From contig CAJNDS010002104.1 of assembly GCA_905221605.1 (NCBI GenBank), positions 609,534 through 673,533 on the forward strand: 64,000 nucleotides of DNA, written 5' to 3'. The stretch's first letter is position 1. The number at the start of each line of letters is the position of its first letter. Source of the DNA: Symbiodinium natans (taxonomy: Eukaryota; Sar; Dinophyceae; Suessiales; Symbiodiniaceae). The translations under genes and the position numbers were made by a program. Positions 12,006-24,558 of the stretch are shown piece by piece. Under the pieces are notes generated by a model, which was given only the letters and a program-made list of their open reading frames with translations, did no database searches and was not told the origin of the DNA.

Positions 12006-12102
12006 CGGGGTTTCCGAAACTCGGGGTACTTTGTTGGGTCCTTATTCCAAGGGAACCCTACTACTTAAGCTCTATATTGGGGATCCCTTATTATCGTAAA
12101 AC
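12006..12102. repeat. diverged copy of the small TIR element
   Basis: GGGGTTTCCGAAACTCGGGG at the left, CCCTACTACTTAAGCTCTA inside and TTATTATCGTAAAAC at the right follow the same order as the copy at 17536-17641. The ends are less perfect inverted repeats. Confidence 0.55.
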
Positions 12103-12188
12103 ACATCTCTGAAGCTTGACGGCGCCATCGGGAATCGGCACAGGCTGGGGACAGGCACCGCGAAAGCTACGCAACCCATCCCTCTCAC

Positions 12189-12284
12189 CTCGCTGCGGTC
12201 ACGCAAACCAGCACGTCTCTTCGAAGCTGCCGGCCGCTTCGCGACTCGTGCCGCCGGTTTTTTGGAAAGTGCTCGTGGAGCCAT
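12189..12284 (-). CDS. possible first exon of a basic protein
   Basis: An ATG at 12284 opens 32 codons (start MAPRALSKKPAARVAKRPAA) rich in Lys, Arg and Ala, ending at GAG followed by a GTGAGA donor. Such Ala-Lys-Pro tails occur in chromatin-associated and nucleolar proteins, but composition alone does not define a function. A possible next exon is seen near 11.99-11.87 kb (LNIRCPGGSLLAEV); the join was not verified. Whether it belongs to the PhyH gene further down the strand is unknown. Confidence 0.3.
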
Positions 12285-12491
12285 CCGGAAGCACTTGTGT
12301 TTGCAGCTGCAACTAACAAAACGCCAGCGTAATCGAACCAAATCCTGAACCTATAGCCCCAAGCCACCAAGCCCTGTGCCAGCACGCCGAACCTCGCTGG
12401 TTCTCTGGTTACTGTGTTGTCATGTTCTTTGGGTTGGGTTCTGGGCTTGAACATCAGCAGCAGCAACAGCAAAACCGAAAAAGAAAAAAAA

Positions 12492-12496
<5 letters not shown>

Positions 12497-12527
<31 letters not shown>

Positions 12528-13141
12528 AAACCATACCCAAACAGGGCGACCCAACTCGCGATCAAGGTGGTTTGGGGCTTGGGGAGGTTGCGATGCTTCA
12601 GAGTCTGCTACGGCTACGACTAACGGACCCTCGTTTTATGCTGCCCAGAAGAGGCCTTCTGCACAGCACCTCCCTGAAGGACTCCAAGCAACTCCTTCAT
12701 GTTAGAGTTGGGATAGCTTGCTGTACGGCACTGCTCTCGTGCTGATGTGACAGCACCACTCTGAGTGATACCAAACATGCACAAAAGCTTTTGCCGTTGT
12801 CGTGGGCCAAGAACCCAGATCCAAAAAAACAACTCAACATGAAACCCCGGCAGCTGGCCTGCTCGCCTTCACACGAAGGACCCATTGTTCTGCATACGAT
12901 GGTCTGTCCCGTGCCAAGCGTGCAATGGCAAAGGTATGACTATCACGATGACTCTGGTGATGGGCATGGTGACCCCCCTCCTCCCCCCCTCCTCCACCTC
13001 CCTCCTCCCCTCCGCTGCCCCCCTCCTCCCCCCCTCCCCCCCTCCTCCCCCCCCCCCCCCCGTCCTCCCCTCCTCCCCCCTCCTCCCCTCCTCCCCTCCT
13101 CCCGTCCGGGATTCGGGGCGTCGAGGGTCCCCCCCCCCCAC
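12497..13141. repeat. CA run and long CCT-rich tract
   Basis: A (CA)n run lies at about 12497-12523 and a pyrimidine-rich CCCCTCCT tract at about 12966-13141. Pro-rich and Gly-rich frames on both strands here come from the repeat. Between and around them (12.1-14.0 kb) I see only scattered exon-like fragments with no recognised family. Confidence 0.85.
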
Positions 13142-14092
13142 CCCGCCCTCATGCCACGATCTGCTTGTGGTCGGCTGAGATACACATCCCCAGACGAACG
13201 CCTGCTCCCCTTGCTATTGCTGCCACATAAACGAACCCATGTTTTAGCTTAGGGTGCGGGGATCGCGCTCAACCTTCACAGACTTCCTATACCATTGCAT
13301 AATTCTAGATTCGAGAACCCCCCACAAGAACACACAAATTGGTTGGTAACTGGAGGTCGAGCCCCCTTTTTCCGGTCTGAAGTTGCTCTAAAGCCTCAGT
13401 CAAGCTTTCCGCCGCTTCGCGCGATCGCTTTGTCGCGCCGGCAGCAGTGTCGGCCAGGCTGCTTTCGGACACGGCTCCTTACTTCCACTTCAAGGAACAC
13501 AAGCTTTGGCTAAGCAAGTCGAAGTACAAAAAGTTCCACAAGGCATATGAAGCTAGCTTATGGCCTCCGGCATGGGCTTCTTTGCATGACCTAGCATGTA
13601 CTGCATTCCCTCCTGCCCGGCTGAGGCTGTCATTACTTTGGTTGGCTTGCAGCTGCCTCCTTCTCCATGTCCAAGCTTCTTAGCTTGTCCTCCACCTGAG
13701 GACACATCATGGAGGCGCAGTCTAGATGTACCAAAGGTGGCTCTGATACACCAGTAACTTGCCAGAGGTAGAACATGAGAGGTAGCAACCCCTGGCAGGT
13801 AAGGTTGTGTGCAGACAAACCCTTCAAAACACCGCCGTCTCACCTCAGCCAAGGCACCCACTCCAGCACCCACAACTCCTCTCCGGCAGGTTCCTCGGCG
13901 CGCAGCCGCCGAACTTCTTCCGCGGCGCAGGTCAGCATGTCTAGCCAGCCTCTTGAGGAGATCCAATGAGAAAGTTGGAACGACGATGATATCTGAATTT
14001 GATCAACTCCAGAGCTGGACATTCGAGGAGAGCCCATCAGAGCAGCGTAAGCCAATAGCACATGAGCAATGCGGCCGATGCTGACGCCAACG

Positions 14093-17000
14093 CTACAGTG
14101 CCGATGCTTGCACCAAGAGTAGCTCCACCCACCGGAAACCTAGACGACACATCTCCCTGTTCAAACTTTGAACACTTGCACTTGCTAGACTTCGGGCACA
14201 ACCAGGTCACCAGGAACATCCATTCCACAATTCGCTCTCCTTGGTTCTGGCTCTGTTGAAGCTGCGGGCGGCTATCAAAGAGCCCATGCTGTAGTGACTA
14301 TAGTGTGCACCCGTCATTAAGAAAGGGGTACTTCAGCCTGAGCTGGGGTTTGCGACCAAACAGAAACGCAAACCCATGTTGAAATGAATCATCTTCCAAC
14401 CAATCCAAATCCAAACCGCTCGCTCAGTGCTCCTGAGACCACCCATGGACACCACTCACTATGTTCACGGAAGCTGTTGCATCTGCGAATCATCAGGACC
14501 TGGCACTGTTCTAGGAACTCGTCCGGTGAGTCGAAGGTGTCCTGCAAGTCTCCGATCCTGAGCTAATCGGAGAGCCACATCGATCTTATGGCTGCCATTA
14601 TGCAGCATCATCCGCATTGGGGCTTCTTGAGATCCGAGGTTAGCACTCCTTGCGATGGCCAGCACGGAATGTTTCAGACTACTTGCAAGCAAATCCTGCA
14701 GGCAGGTTTATCCCCAAACAAGCTCAATACCAATCACGAGGCACGTGTCTTTTCGCGGACAGACTGCCACTCGGACCGAAGAAATGTCCACACTTGCACC
14801 GCATTCGAGGCCTGTGGCAGACTTGCTCTGCTTGCATGTTCGGCTGAGGCCATGGGCGGCACCATTTAGAAATTGCGAAACCTCCAGGGCTCCTCTTCAC
14901 CCCTTTTGGCATGGATGCACCTGCCGCCAATCACTCTTCGACATCTCAGTGGCGGGCATTAAGCCAGTTGTGGTTGATGGAGATCGTCATAGTGAGGTTC
15001 TCCACCTGGAGATTTACATGGCTGACCTCACCTTCAGCTGCTCCCAAATATACTGTCCCATCAGCTGCGGAAATTCATCTGATCGCTGATTCACAAGTCA
15101 GTTGCAGTACCCCCACCTCGTGATACCAGCCGCTGGGCACAAACATCAGCTCCCCTTCCTCTTGGAAGGCCTCTAGCCTCGGGCACGAACTCTCATGCCT
15201 CTTTTGAGCGATCTCACGGGGGCAGAGGCCACGCGCTTGGGGGCATGTACTAGTTGCCCCTCAGGCTTGGCATATGGGCGTAGAGATCGCGTCCAGAAGC
15301 TGCGGCATCGGCAGAATACAACCATGAGACGATTAAGTTCATAATAGTATAACAAGCTCATAGATACTAAGGTCATAAATACCTAGAAGGTAAAAACCAT
15401 TAAGTTTCTAAGGCAAAGCCTTGAAGAAGCTCCAAGAATATCTCCTCTCCAATCTTTTTATTCCCCCCCTTGCGCCTGCGGTCCCAGGCCTCCTGGAGCC
15501 CTGGAAAGCGCTGCCACCAGCCTTCGCAACGGCGCTGCGGCTGGGCGCTCTCGGCCGCATTCCCGAACCTTTGGGGGGTTTGGGGGTTTGGGGGGGGGTC
15601 AGGGTCAGGGTGGGGCCAAAACACTCGCATGGAGAGCTGGGAGGGATGATTCTTTTTTCAAGCACAGGAGGTGTCTGGCAACTTCTTGGCATCTGCCCAC
15701 GGCTCATATTTAAAGAAAAAACCGAACCTGATCACGTTCTGACTTCTGTTGCTTGCACTCAGCTCCGGCCCACTGCCCACTCTGATCAGAACCCGGCAGG
15801 GGACGAGTCCAGAAGCTTCTGGCTAACATCCGGCGGGTAGAAGATCCAGTGCTTCCGGCCACAGATGTTGGCGGACCAGGAATGGGAGAACAGCACGTCG
15901 TGGTGCAGTGGCGTGCGAGTTCCCCTGACAAGCAACACAGGAACTCTCGGACCCTGGGGAGCTTTCGACCATGGGCTGCAACTGCGGAGTGCTGCAAACC
16001 AAAGCTGATGACAGGAAGTCCAAAGCTGCAGCAATGCCAGTACTCGACCCAAACTCTGTCTGACATGGTTCATCAACGAGAGCTAAATGCCGCCAGGCAC
16101 GCAACTCCCACATAGGAGAAGCGATAGTCATCCTGAAAGGGGTGTCTTATGTCTGGGAATGGCAACGACACGAAGCGGAGAATCAACTTGAACGTCCTTG
16201 TCAGCAAGGCCATCCGAGCAGCGATCTAGGACGTCTAGGAACAGTGTCTCACTACTGTACATACATTGTACACCGGGTAGCATGTCGATATTGCTCTGCT
16301 GGTCCTTTCCAGTGGCTCTGTCCATGTGCAGGTTCAGCCAATCCTCAACGGCATGATTCAGTCCATTTTCGTGGACAGGTTCTGACACATTGCACTTTTC
16401 GGAGCTACTTACTGTGCTTGCTCCAACTGCTGTGTCCTGTTGAAGCCGAGAAACGTGCACCGGCGCCGACAGGTAGTCGGGGGCTTCATAAGGCACCTCA
16501 GCCAGCAGCAACAAGATGTATCCAGTGTGAACCAAGTGCTTTTGAAGGCGGGAAGAAAGGCTCTAGAGAAGCGACTACCCAGGCTGATTCAAAAGGCAAC
16601 ATCGCAGACCACCAGAAACCTCATGGTGCCTCCGTCCAGCCGAGCCCTGAAATCAATTTCAGCCGAGGATTGCAACACAGAACTGTGCGCGAGACCTCGC
16701 GTAAGATTTGAAACAACCTCGAACCTTGAAATCATTCTCTGTGCCCCGCACCTCTAGGCCAAGGGAGCGGCAAGCGTCTACCAGGTGCCAATCTTTGAGG
16801 TAAAGCGCCCCTGCCATCAAGTCTCTGATAACTCGTGGCTCATGGTACTTGGGGGGGGGGGGGGTGGATTTGGACGGTGCGGCGTTGGCTTCCCCTCCGG
16901 CCCAACAACCCGACGATTTTGACTTTGAAAGGGCGCACACCGCCCCAAAACCATTCGCACTTCAAGCCTTCTGCTGCTCTACACACACAAGAGGCTGCTT

Positions 17001-17995
17001 GCAGCAAGGGTTTTACCCATACGATGGCCCAACACAAGTCGCCACGCTCTTTGGTCCAAAGGCTGCAAACGGCAGCAGCACATGAAGCGCCAGGGGACCA
17101 CAATGCAGCTATCCAGCCATTTCCCATGAAGAACCATGCCCGCATCGTGCTAGTGGCTTTGCCCGACATAGTCCAGACAAGCCCTGGCCTTCCGGAGGGA
17201 CGGTGCCCGCGGCCCAGCGGAAGTAGTCGCCCACGTCCTGAAACATCAACGGATCGGTTCCAAGCCTGACCATGCTTACTTTGAGAGGGTGACGGTTGAA
17301 TCTGAGATCAGACTGCAGCACCCCTTTGCAGTGCAAGCACAGCTGAATCCAGCCAAGAAAGGAAATATCATGGACTGCGGCATGCTGGTGCTGGACAGCA
17401 TGCATGAAGCAAAGCTGAATTGGATTAACATGGCAGGAACTCACGTAAACTCCCTCTCTGCCGGAGGTCCCATGATTGAATGTCATAGTCATGGCCGCAG
17501 TCGACCACTGGGCCCGTCACCCCTGGTCAGCAGAATATGGGGGTTTCCGAAAATAGGGGTGCCCCTTTTGGGGATCCCTTTAAGGGGATTCTATTCTCTT
17601 TGGGGTATAAAAAGGGTCCCTTATTTCGTAAACCCCCATATAGCACAAGGTAACAAAGGACAGCGCGGTTGACACACGGAGAGCCATGCTTTGCTGAGCT
17701 GTGGCAGCGCCTTGGAAGTCTTCGGCAAGCTTTTGGAGGTTCGGCCCGCCATCTGCACACCGCCATTGTGAGTATGCAGGCCATGAGGAGACCAGGTCCA
17801 GAAGAATGACCGGCCTTGCAGCACAAAGGGGATGCCAAGAAAAAAACAGGAAAAGGGGAGAAAGAAAGGGCGTGAGGCGTGAGCCAAGTCAGTCTCTGGC
17901 CTGCCCACTGCAGCATACTGCTCGATGAACAACTTCGTCGACAGATCGCTGCCGCTGACCCTCTGGACAGAGGCAGGATCTGCCCCTCGCGCCAT
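14093..17995 (-). CDS. JMJD4: JMJD4-like JmjC-domain protein hydroxylase
   Basis: Exons read in order: 17995-17901 (ATG; VQRVSGSDLSTKLFIEQY), 17237-17189 (DVGDYFRWAAG), about 16840-16752 (ALYLKDWHL), 16343-16310 (DWLNLHMDRAT), 16132-16106 (DDYRFSYVG), about 15924-15810 (GTRTPLHHDVLFSHSWSANI then CGRKHWIFYPP), 15170-15117 (EEGELMFVPSGWYHE), 15005-14958 (VENLTMTISINHNWLN), 14541-14469 (DSPDEFLEQCQVLM) and 14139-14093 (RWVELLLVQASAL, stop). This order and these motifs match JMJD4: HxD metal ligands in LHHDV and the distal His in INHNW. Known JMJD4 hydroxylates release factor eRF1 in the cytoplasm; the same role here is inferred. At least two exons remain unplaced (after 17.9 kb and between 14.96 and 14.54 kb). 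Donors are GC, GT or GA. Confidence 0.75.
17536..17641. mobile_element. MITE-like element with about 30-bp terminal inverted repeats
   Basis: The left end ATATGGGGGTTTCCGAAAAT and the right end TTATTTCGTAAACCCCCATA are inverted copies of each other with few mismatches, and the inverted similarity extends inward (AGGGG, CCCCTTTT against AAAAGGGTCCC). The flanks show TA on both sides, suggesting a TA target duplication. It is about 106 bp, encodes nothing and lies between JMJD4 exons, i.e. inside an intron. Related copies lie at 10636-10735 and 12006-12102. Confidence 0.65.
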
Positions 17996-18587
17996 TGCTG
18001 GGTTATTGAGGGGCCCATGCTGGAGCCATAGGACGAAGAGTCATCTGAAAGAGTCCAGTTCACAGCTGCAGTGCCGATTTCAACCCTGCTCTTCGACGTG
18101 CCCAGGGACAATGAAGGAGACTTTTAGGGGGTTTTTGAGCCCCTGGAAACCTTGCATTGACCCATCCCCTGACATGGAGTTCGTCGCCGAGCCGACGGTG
18201 AAGATTCGAGGTATGCTGCGTTGTTTTCTGACCAGACAGCTGCCGAAAAGCCACAGGGCTCGCACATGCTCAGAATGGCTTCGTGCAGAATGGATGCGAC
18301 TTGGTATTTGCGTTTAGCTGGCTGAGGTGCTACGAATATTCATAACCTGAACCCAAAACTCTCTAGACCTGAACGCAACGCACGTGTCAATCACTTGGCG
18401 AGAGGGCTTGCGTGGCTTGCCTTGGGCTAGCGAGCTAGTGTCGTGTGTGATATTCAAGCTTCTCCGCGCTGCATCCCTGCGCAGATCATGTGACCAAAAG
18501 GGGGCTATTGAGCTTTCTACAGGACAGCTCTCGGATCTCGGCCTCCCCAAACCACCCGTGACCACACCCACGTACGTTTTCCTTTCC

Positions 18588-21500
18588 TTACCCGTCGCCC
18601 TGCTCAAGCAGCAGATGATCCCGCAGTGTGCGAACCGAGGGGTAGTCGAAGACGGTGGAGGGCGTGAAGGCCATGTCGAACTCGCGGCTCATCATTGTTA
18701 CCAGGGTCACGCCCGACAGGCTGTCCATGCCTGCGTCTACAAATTGCGTGTCCAACTCAATGTCGTCCGTCGTTGAGGTGACCTCCTTGACAAGCCGAAG
18801 GAGCTGCTGCAAGACAATCTCCGGATCCAGGGATTTCCGCGGCTCCGAGGAAAGAGGCGCTTCAGCCTGGGGCTTCTCCGCTGGGGTGGCAGTATCCGCC
18901 TGCGGCACGACTTCGGGCTCTGCTTGAGGCATTTGAGCTTCAGGCTTGCGGGAGACCTCCTCTTCGAGCACCGCCGCTTCGCACTCCGCCTCGGCATCAC
19001 CACAGGACTTCGCTAGCCGGCGCACTTCCTGAAGTTGCGCAAGGGCATCTGCCCTTAGGCCTTGGGCCGAGTACAGCTCGGCAACCAGGAACAAGCAGCG
19101 CACCTGGCCCTCAGAATCGCCCACTTTGGAAAGCAACTCGGCCGCATCCTTTGCATGGCGACGGGCGTTGGGATGCCGGCCGACTGCTCCCAGGGCATGA
19201 GCTCTCCAGTACAGGGCCCGGGCTCGGAGCATCCCATCCCCGACTTTTCCAGCGACCGCAACCGCCTCCGCCGAGGGCCGCAACAACGACTCCTTCAGGT
19301 TGGACGTGTCCGCCGCGCCCAAGGCAACTTCTGTCAGAGCTAGGAGAGCCAGAACCAAGCCGTGGCGATCTCCGCTTTGCTTGCAGAGGTCCCGGCTCTC
19401 TGTTGCCAAATGCTTCGCCTCCCCGAAGTTGCCCTCCGCAAGGTGCAGGTCAGCCAACTCCTTCATGGCCGCTGCCTCCAAGCGTAGGTCTCCAAGGTCT
19501 CTGGCAATCTTCAAGCGCTGTTCGCTCGCCTCCAAAGCAGCATCTAAGCTCCCGTCCAGCCTGTGGATGTCGGAGATGACACGGAGAGCCCTGGCCTTCC
19601 CCCGCCGGTCCCCAGCAGCCTGGGACAGGTCGCTGGCTTCCTCCGCCGCCGCCAGTGACTTCACCAAGTCGCCACCGTTCGCCAGCGCCACGGCCAGGCG
19701 GACGCAGCTGGCAGCTTCGCCCCTCGAGTCTTTGGCGGCCACACGCTCGGAAGCGGCGGCCTTTGCTGCTGCTGAGAACTGCCCGCAGCCGAGGTAAATC
19801 TGGAACAGCTCCCGGTGGGCCCGGGCCTCTTGCAGATGGTCCTTCGCCTCTTTCGCGATGTCTACGGCACGGCTCAGGGTTTGCACGGCCTCCGCAATGT
19901 CGCCACCTCAGGTAAACAAGTAACAAGTGACTTTTTCTGGGTGCGAGTCTCCAATCTTGATCCCACGGTGGCCGCCTGCCAAGAAGGAGGCCGCCTCAGC
20001 GCGATGAATCCTCGCCTGCAACACGCAAGTGGATCACAGCAAACAGAAGAGAGCCATAGAGAGAGCACACCCCCACCCCCCCCCCCCCACAAAGCATGCC
20101 CGAGGCCTTTGATGGGCCGCTCTCTCCGATGAGCTTATGGGCATCCTCATGTATCGTGCACCACGGAACATCACTTTATGACTCTCATGATGCCGCCACC
20201 TCAAAAAAGCAGCAAGCATTTTAACATGCCCAGAGAATGACCGGCCTTAAGCTCGTCGAGGGCACGCTCTGGGTGCCGAGAGGTGAGGTGTGCCTGGGCG
20301 GCGATCTCCTGTCCAGAATATGGGCCAGAGCTCTTTCTTAGGGCCTTGGGTTCGGTGGTGGAACAGCTAAGACCCAGGTTCACTGGTGTTGCCTTGCCAC
20401 TTCCGAAAACACGGCCGATCCGAAGCGCGGGCAAGTTCGGGGCCTGCGAAGCCAGCTGTCCCTCGAAGTCTTGGTCCTTCAACAGAAACCCAGCGGGACA
20501 TTGCACATTCACGTATATCCGGCGCACGCAAACGCACGAAAGAGCGCAAACCCTTGATTTAGGGGACCCCTGTGATCTACCTCTTCCTCTGCAATGTTGA
20601 GTGAGCTTGATGGGTTCCAGCCTCAAGGAAAAGGACACCCTGCTTCTTCGCGAGCTTCGCCGCTGCAGCTGGTCTCCCAGACTGCGACAGGGCCTTCCAC
20701 CAGGGAGCCCATATCAAGGATGCGAAGCTTACCATACGGTTGCACCCAGCCTCGCACAACACCGAGAGCGCTTTTGCTGGCCAACCTGCGGACACGAGGA
20801 TGCAGAGCCTGTGGCATGCACTTGCGCACCTCCTCGATGCAATGAGGAGCCTCATGGAGGCAATGAGAATGTGACGAGAGTGCTGTGGTCTGGGGTGGCC
20901 CACCAGCCTTTTCCGTAACCGATGCCCCGGAAAAGCTTCAGAGCCTTCCAACAAGCAGTTGTGCAAAGAAGCTGCGACAATGCCAACAGATCTTTGGCTC
21001 AAAATCGAATGCACTCTGCAAAAATGGAGCCACACACAAGACTGCAAGCCTGCTCTGCGGAAGCTGCTGCTTGCAACGGCTTTCCCGCAGCCAGCTGCCA
21101 TTGCGCCAAGGACACGAGCTCTGCCGCCTGGCTTCAAATGCTTCTGAAGGGTCGGAGACTGTCGAAGACTCCTACTATGGAACTAGATCTCCAGCAACCC
21201 TGCCTCCAGCTTGGTGTCCCCTAGCTTCTGAAACAGAGCGCTTGCTTCCGCGGCCTGAAGCTTGGGAGGCAGCAGGAGGGATTCTGAGATGCACAGGCAA
21301 ATCCGTCAGTCGTGTGAACCAGCTTCTGCCAGCCTGGCAGAATGACAAGCATCGCCCAAGCAAACACTCGAACTTGCAGCACAGCCCCCCCAACCGAGGC
21401 CAAAAAAAAAAAGCAGTGACCACAATGGCAGGGCGGGGGGGGGGGGGGGGGGGGTAGAAGGAGGTGTTAAGGAACCCCTAAACCGCACACCCTAAACCCT

Positions 21501-23310
21501 AAACCCTAAACCCTAAACCGTAAACCACATTCAGGCCCGGGTTGCGTGGGCAGCGGCACCATCGTAGCGATGCCGGGCCGCCATTGTCAAGGCGAGGCCG
21601 TGGAGGGCCTTTGCCTGCAGCTGCGACTGGAGCTCTGCTGGCCGCATGTGCACCAAGCCCCACCCAAGGGTTTAGGGTTTAGGGGTTTAGGGTTCAGGGT
21701 TCAGGGTTTAGGGTTTAAGGTTGTGGTTCCTGGAGGTCCCAGCCTGGTTCATCTCATCTCCCAAGGCCTGGAAGACGCACAGCCCAGATTCTGCAGCCTT
21801 GGCCACACAACTCGCCCCCGCCCCCCCCCCCCCCCCCCCCTTCTTGAACCCTCCTCTCTTAAGACCCAGTCGCAACTTCTTACATTCTCTTCTGAAGCCC
21901 AGGGGGCATGCTCAGCCTCATCGGGCATCTGCATCTTGAAGTAGAGGTTTGTCAGAATGAGGTATGTCAGGGCTTGGAGCCGCTGGTCTTGAGCCTCCTG
22001 CCAAAGCAGCCAAAGCACCCCCAAAATCCGAGCCCCCCCTGTGTGAGCTGCAAAAGAAGGCTGCTCTATTCAGTCATAGGCAATCTTAGTCAAACAACCT
22101 CAATCACATTCAGCAATACTTAAACTGAAATTCAATCACATGCCGACATTTCTTCCCACCGCCAGCAGTGGCTCCACAGGGCTCAGTCCTGGAAGAGGGC
22201 CAAGGCGCTCAAGGCGGCTTCCAACGCCTCACCGCGCTTCCGTGCGCCCCGGCGGTCCATGTTGATCTCCTGTATGTCAGGGCTATGCCGTTTGGAGTGC
22301 GGCCCTAGAACACAGGCATTTACGACTATGGAGAGGCTATGAGAGGTTCTGGTCCCCTTTTGCAGGAAATGACCCGCATTTGGCTACTTCGATTCTCGGC
22401 GCCTCGCATGATTTTGTTCTCCACTGTGCTGGTGCTAGCACAGCCGCAAAGACTGTTGACATGACGGTCTCTTCGCCTGAAGGCGCCCCATTGCCTTTAC
22501 AACCTTACGCCCTCTTACAACCCGAAAGGCGAGAGAGACCTCATTGTGGCCAGGTGGCAGCCAGAGCCAGGAGCATACAACCTTCACCCCGCCCATCACC
22601 ATCTGCTCTGAAATGAGCCTGCAGAGGAAGACGCGTTTCGTCACTTTGCACGTTTGTATGAGTCTCCCAAGATACCGCTTGTCTCGCTGCATCCCTCCCC
22701 AGCTGGAACCCAGGCGCAAATTAGATAGCTGTCACGTCGATGTTAGCTATCGTCGCACCCATCTGCTGCACAATGCAACAGCCCAATCCCAGCATTGCGA
22801 AGGAGGCACCATCTCTTCCGAAGCAATGAGGAGCGCCTTCTGGGGTGCGGACTCTCGTGGAAAGGGATGCTAGGGGATAGGAGTGTGAGAGCACGCTGTG
22901 GTGGGCAAGTTCTGGCTCTAGCCTGCCTCCTCAGGTTTGCGCTGCTCCGCCACAGCCTTCAGGCGGTGGAAGGCCACGATGGTCCGCAAGGCATCGTGAA
23001 CGCCCTGAAGCCCAGCGGTCCCTGACACCATGAGCTTTCAAGCCTTCTGGCTGTGCAAGGTTTCATGAAGGTGAAATCTCAATGACCGTAGGAACAGACG
23101 TAGAAGTCTCGGAAGCTGCCTAAGCCGCGAAAAATTTGCAGCGCGTCCGTGGCCGCCCGCAGGCACTCGGGACTTAGCCCATCCAAGCTTGACCCGGCGC
23201 TCGTCAGAAGCTGCCTGGCTGCCTGCACGGACAGCTTTCGGGAAAAAAAAATTTGGGCTTCGGTGCAGCCCTGGACTCTGGACGCTGTGATGCGCTCGTT
23301 GCAGCGCCTC
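18588..23310 (-). CDS. TPR superhelix protein with C-terminal acyl-carrier domain, multi-exon
   Basis: The last exon (19906-18588) encodes tandem TPR units of about 40 residues, then an Ala/Pro/Glu-rich linker and an acyl-carrier domain with the phosphopantetheine site GMDSLSG (Ser about 44 residues from the C-terminus) and FDYPSVRTL. Upstream TPR exons: 23310-23271, about 23230-23120, 23004-22924, 22269-22189, 21997-21917, 21254-21199, 21127-21050, 20944-20908, 20693-20640, 20308-20230, 20145-20100 and 20015-19976. Good joins read KMQMPDE-AAEASALFQKLGD and SFLAG-GDIAEAVQTL. Donors include GC (21917, 21050, 19976), GA (22189) and GT. Carrier domains hold acyl or aminoacyl chains on a 4'-phosphopantetheine arm in polyketide, fatty-acid or peptide synthesis; TPR arrays bind proteins. 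No synthase domain is present, so a stand-alone tethered carrier is inferred. The true 5' end and the join between 20908 and 20693 are unresolved. Confidence 0.75.
21488..21721. repeat. telomere-type tracts in opposite orientation inside a gene
   Basis: CCCTAAA units lie at about 21488-21526 and GGGTTTA units at about 21667-21721, within the intron between TPR exons 21997-21917 and 21254-21199. A poly-G run (21434-21454) and a poly-C run (21822-21840) are adjacent. The two orientations again face each other across about 140 bp. Confidence 0.8.
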
Positions 23311-23859
23311 CTCGGTCATACTCGGGTGGGGCGCTGCTGCACGGCGTAGCACGGGCCCATGTCTTGGGCAGCAAGCGAATGCGCATATGGGCTGCTGCAG
23401 GTTTCATGAAGATGGGGTGTCAATCTCAGGGCCGTCAGCCAAAATCTACTGCTACAGTGATGACATTGGTGGTGCTCTTACCTGCAGTTTTGAAAGTCAG
23501 TCTGGGCTGAACTCGGATCTGTGTGCCAGGTCTTCACGGGGCTTCGGACGAATCGATTGACATGGGTTGCAAGAACTGGGCTGCGGATGCATGCTAAAGC
23601 CAAGCCAATTCGACAGGCGAAGTGATAAGCTGCGCACCGCTCTTCGCCACGCAACTCCGCCACAACTGGTGCAAAGCCTCGATCTGCTAAAGCCATCCAA
23701 GGAAATTCATATGCGCGCACGGTCTTCGAGATCAAGTCTTTGACTTGAAGAGGGCGCATGCCCGGATCGTGGCTCTGGCCTCTCGGTATTCACAACTTGA
23801 CGTTTCACTAGAGAACCCCCAGGCGAGGAGTAGCATCACATTCCATGAACACCCAATCC

Positions 23860-24504
23860 TCTGTGGCTGGCAACTTGGCGGGGTGAAGAGATAGGGGAAC
23901 GGTCCGAGTCCGAACCACTTGCTGCATCTTCGATGCAGCATCCATCGTTCGCTGCCCCATCAATAAGGGTGGCATCAGGGCTTGACTGGGTCATGCAGCA
24001 TGCAGGCATTGAGGTGTTTCGTTCGCCCACCGATGAGGTTGATGGAGCTGCTGGTGCATTAGCTTCAAGGGCATAGCTGCCGATCAGATCAGAACACGAT
24101 CATGGCAGCATCTTCCTGGCAATTGCCAAAGACGGCGCCGCAGTCCACAAACAATTGCCAGGAACTCATTCCATTACATCACATGCTGTGTCTCAGCTTG
24201 GCGTGGTTGCGACAACTTATAAGGGGGCAGGAAATCGAGCCAGGGGACTCAGGGGACTTCTAAACATTCTGCAAGGCCCAGCCTTCACCGTCGAAGAGGC
24301 AAATTGGATGGCCTCGGGGCCTGAAAAACACGGCACTCTCTACCCCGCAGCTTTCCAAGGCGCGCGCTAGGGTTTGCACTACTCCTCTGCAAAGACTACA
24401 CGGTGTACGAAGACTCCGACTTCGCAGCGCCGCTGCCAATACGATGTCACGATCCGCCTGACACATCTGCGCAGGAAGGCGCCCAAGAAACTCCACACAT
24501 TGAG

Positions 24505-24558
<54 letters not shown>

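Noticed and set aside
12791-13252. Pro-rich and Gly-rich frames
   Set aside because: Translations of the CCT-rich tract on either strand.
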